64,000 nt of DNA, from positions 78,662-142,661 of the forward strand of contig JBNJGB010000015.1 in the NCBI GenBank assembly GCA_051747385.1, read 5' to 3'. The notes beneath the pieces are model-generated. The model searched no databases. It worked only from the letters and a program-made list of their open reading frames with translations, and was not told the origin of the DNA. A program made the position numbers and the translations under genes. Position 1 is the first letter of the stretch. Every line of letters begins with the position of its first letter. This document shows, piece by piece, positions 62,301 to 64,000 of this stretch. The DNA is from JBNJGB01 sp051747385 (GTDB lineage: Bacteria > Myxococcota_A > UBA9042 > PHBI01 > JACKFB01).

Positions 62301-63248
62301 GTGCTGGGCCGGACGCGGCGGTCCCGACTACTGGCGACTCTAACTTCATTCAGGAAGACGGACAACAACTGCGCGGAGCGAGCTCCGCGCTTCGCGGACA
62401 TTCGCGTCCGAACCCTGGATAGAAGGCAGGGGCTCTTTAGCAGCACCGCAGGCCGCAGGTGGGTTGGTTGGGGTTCGTTGGTGTCCGTACTGGCGGGCGT
62501 TTGCGGCGGACTCCTCTTCTCAGATGTCGAGTTTGGAATCCTCCTAGGTGTCATGGGTGAGGGCATTGCTCTGCTCCTCGCTCACGCCGTGAATCTTGGC
62601 GAGGTCGAGAGGAACATTCTTCATCACCTGTCGGAGCAAAGTGAGTTGTTCCATCTCATGAAGCACGTGGCAGAGACGGACGAAACACACCTGACTCGCC
62701 GGTTCAACTTGCTGCGTCACGAACTGCGAGAACTTGCGGAGGGTAGGTACACGTTGGAGTCGCTTGAGGCCGTCTATGAAGACGACAAGGACACAATCCG
62801 CTCGCTTCGAAGGCACGACGTGCTTCGTTCTACCTGCCCCGTCACAGGGACCCATACCGAAATTGAAGAGCAGTTCCGGAACAAGTCCCTCCTCGGTTCC
62901 ATCGAGGCACACAAGAATGCAGCCAATCGCGGTGTCGTCGTCGCGAGGCTATTTCGGTTCGATCACCGCGAGCACTACGACCTCCCGATCATCCGGGAGC
63001 ACATGGACGACTTGGAGGCGTCCGGCGTCGAGTGCTTCTATCTCTTCCCGAATGAGAGCGAGTACGCACAGGTGCACACGATACCAACCGACTTCGTTGT
63101 ATTCGGGACGTCCAAGGTCTCTGTGGGCGTATTGAACACGCGCGGTGTGGTGGCGGGAGCGAACGTCAACTATGCGCCTCAAGCTGTGGAGCACTACATA
63201 CGGCAGTTCCGGACCCTAATTGACCTTGCTGAGCGGCATGTGCCATAG
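62301..63248 (+). CDS. Cassette 2 membrane protein, unknown
   Basis: The protein has 315 residues from a GTG at 62301; the real start could be later, because the first ~45 residues are low-quality and cross a perfect hairpin (GCGCGGAG-CGAG-CTCCGCGC). Residues ~52-95 hold two TM helices (WGSLVSVLAGVCGGLLF; GILLGVMGEGIALLLAHAV). A soluble domain follows, with GVVVARLFRFDHREHYDLP and DLEASGVECFYLFPNES. The shape, two TM helices plus an alpha/beta domain, resembles effectors of some defence systems, but no family is recognised. The next gene starts 10 bases later. The 301-base gap before it (62000-62300) holds attC 1 and otherwise no gene I can support. Confidence 0.7.
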   Translation: MLGRTRRSRLLATLTSFRKTDNNCAERAPRFADIRVRTLDRRQGLFSSTAGRRWVGWGSLVSVLAGVCGGLLFSDVEFGILLGVMGEGIALLLAHAVNLGEVERNILHHLSEQSELFHLMKHVAETDETHLTRRFNLLRHELRELAEGRYTLESLEAVYEDDKDTIRSLRRHDVLRSTCPVTGTHTEIEEQFRNKSLLGSIEAHKNAANRGVVVARLFRFDHREHYDLPIIREHMDDLEASGVECFYLFPNESEYAQVHTIPTDFVVFGTSKVSVGVLNTRGVVAGANVNYAPQAVEHYIRQFRTLIDLAERHVP

Positions 63249-63258
63249 ACGGAAGAGG

Positions 63259-63825
63259 ATGAAGTCAATGATGGCCGGCCTCTGGCAACGATGGGAACGT
63301 GCGTTCAGGCTCATCCTGCGAACAGTTGCCACTGGTCGTCCTGGCCTCCAGGTGGTCTCCAAGGACGGGCGCGTCCTGCTGCGACGATACCACCTGCTCG
63401 AGCATGGAGGATTCGGGCTCTACCTTCATCACCTAGCCGGCGCGGACTTGGAGCCTGGCGTGTTTCATGATCACCCGTGGCAATGGAGCCTGTCATTGAT
63501 CTTGGTGGGGGCCTACGTGGAGGAGCGAGCGCGCTTCGGGCAAGAAGCATCGCGCCGGCGGTATCGTCCCGGGAGCATCAACCTCATCGGGCGGGAGATC
63601 TTCCATCGAATTGCGAGCAACTCCGACCCAGCGCCTTGGTCGCTGTACTTGCGCGGGCCTCGGGTGAAATCCGACGGTTTTCTTCTGCGCAATGGCGCTT
63701 CGTGGACGTACGAACCCGCCGGCTGCTCGGAACGCGAGCATAAGGAGTGGTTCGACGGCGCAGGACCAGAACTGGACCTTTTCCACCCAACCAGCCAATG
63801 CAGCCGCCGAAGGCGCGCGGAATGA
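63259..63825 (+). CDS. Cassette 2 cupin-like protein
   Basis: The protein has 188 residues from the ATG at 63259; the ATG at 63268 is an alternative with GAGGA upstream. A cupin-type core: GLYLHHLAGADLEPGVFHDHP, WSLSLILVGAYVEE, RRYRPGSINLIG, then HRIASNSDPAPWSLYLRGPR and SDGFLL. The HDHP histidines and the later His fit a metal site. Such cupin proteins are frequent in integron cassettes. It ends inside attC 2, so the stop codon lies within the recombination site. Confidence 0.82.
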   Translation: MKSMMAGLWQRWERAFRLILRTVATGRPGLQVVSKDGRVLLRRYHLLEHGGFGLYLHHLAGADLEPGVFHDHPWQWSLSLILVGAYVEERARFGQEASRRRYRPGSINLIGREIFHRIASNSDPAPWSLYLRGPRVKSDGFLLRNGASWTYEPAGCSEREHKEWFDGAGPELDLFHPTSQCSRRRRAE

Positions 63826-63915
63826 AAAGAGAACTTACGATGCGTCTGAGGGCCTCGGCCACAACAAACCGCGGCAGAGCGCGCGCCTTCGCAGCTGATT
63901 GGCAAGACGTTGGGC
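63785..63915 (+). other. attC site 2
   Basis: R'' is ACCCAAC (63785-63791) and R' is GTTGGGC (63909-63915). The inner arm GCCAATGCAGC on the left pairs with GCTGATTGGC on the right with one extrahelical G, then CGAAGGCGCGCG pairs with CGCGCGCCTTCG. The length of 131 bases falls within the range seen for attC sites. Confidence 0.92.
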
Positions 63916-63954
63916 GGGTGCTACCTAACGAGAACCGCTACCGGAGATGAACCC

Positions 63955-64000
63955 ATGGAAGCTTATCGGTCCGCCCGTCAGCCCAGCCGGCCCTGCACGC
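63955..64000 (+). CDS. Start of cassette 3 gene, truncated by window edge
   Basis: An ATG at 63955 with GGAG eight bases upstream opens a frame (MEAYRSARQPSRP...) 46 bases after the attC 2 crossover. Only 15 codons are visible, so no identity can be given. An ATG at 63947 in another frame is also possible. Confidence 0.4.
   Translation, partial: MEAYRSARQPSRPCT

Larger units (their letters stand above)
59361..64000. mobile_element. Chromosomal integron, right end outside window
   Basis: It comprises the integrase on the minus strand, a repeat array, a probable attI, two complete cassettes on the plus strand (about 60949-62133, 1185 bases, and 62134-63909, 1776 bases) and the start of a third. 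Cassette DNA is visibly richer in A and T than the rest of the window, as expected of acquired sequence. No resistance gene is recognised, so this is not a typical clinical class. Confidence 0.88.

Noticed and set aside
62081..62422. A 113-residue frame starting inside attC 1
   Set aside because: It begins within the folded recombination site, has no ribosome site or family features and overlaps the next gene in another frame.

Overview
The window is very GC-rich chromosomal DNA from a Gram-negative, complex-surfaced bacterium, most likely a myxobacterium-like member of the Myxococcota (former Deltaproteobacteria). The evidence is the density of lipoproteins with Asp/Ala/Gly-rich linkers after the lipobox, Cys-rich DUF4215-type and MopE-type repeats in a giant secreted protein, long Asp-rich thrombospondin-type-3 arrays, an IgGFc-binding-type lipoprotein, and a TamA/TamB pair. 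The assignment is by protein style only. No rRNA or tRNA gene was seen.

Layout. 1-8.8 kb: an unrecognised protein entering from the left edge, a Tat-exported PhoD phosphatase, a Pro/Met-rich unknown, SlyD-type isomerase, an OmpA-type lipoprotein, an AI-2E-family membrane protein and an alpha/beta hydrolase. 8.8-16.4 kb: an Omp85 protein (TamA-like) followed after 3 bases by a 1798-residue TamB, so an outer-membrane assembly operon. 16.4-26.2 kb: a run of mostly minus-strand genes (porin-like protein, PaaI thioesterase, a gene broken by a 10-base tandem duplication, sirtuin, di-haem cytochrome c, lipoprotein, acyl-CoA dehydrogenase) plus a radical SAM protein on the plus strand. 26.4-39.7 kb: a surface locus with a 3691-residue calcium-binding-repeat protein fused to an outer-membrane barrel, a GH84 glycosidase lipoprotein and a 60-residue lipoprotein. 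40.0-45.1 kb: a 1381-residue protein with weak annexin-like repeats and a central hydrophobic segment, with a partner gene 22 bases downstream. 45.1-59.1 kb: a NarL-type two-component system, MscS channel, MATE exporter, PurT, a TetR regulator, a lipoprotein, a cyclic-nucleotide-binding protein overlapping an Npt1-like/HEAT protein, a decayed DUF4160 next to an intact DUF2442, and an IgGFc-binding-type lipoprotein.

59.3 kb to the right edge is a chromosomal integron. A tyrosine recombinase with integron-integrase hallmarks points left. It is followed by a 48-base tandem-repeat array and a probable attI, then by an oppositely oriented array of low-GC cassettes. Two attC sites can be read base by base, at 62063-62139 and 63785-63915: both have RYYYAAC/GTTRRRY ends, paired inner boxes and an extrahelical G. 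The array runs off the window. The cassettes carry uncharacterised proteins, so this is the most distinctive mobile system in the window.

The intergenic spaces also hold short repeat families: REP-like inverted repeats, two copies of a 17-base motif in convergent gaps, two small elements with terminal inverted repeats, and two CCTTGC microsatellites.
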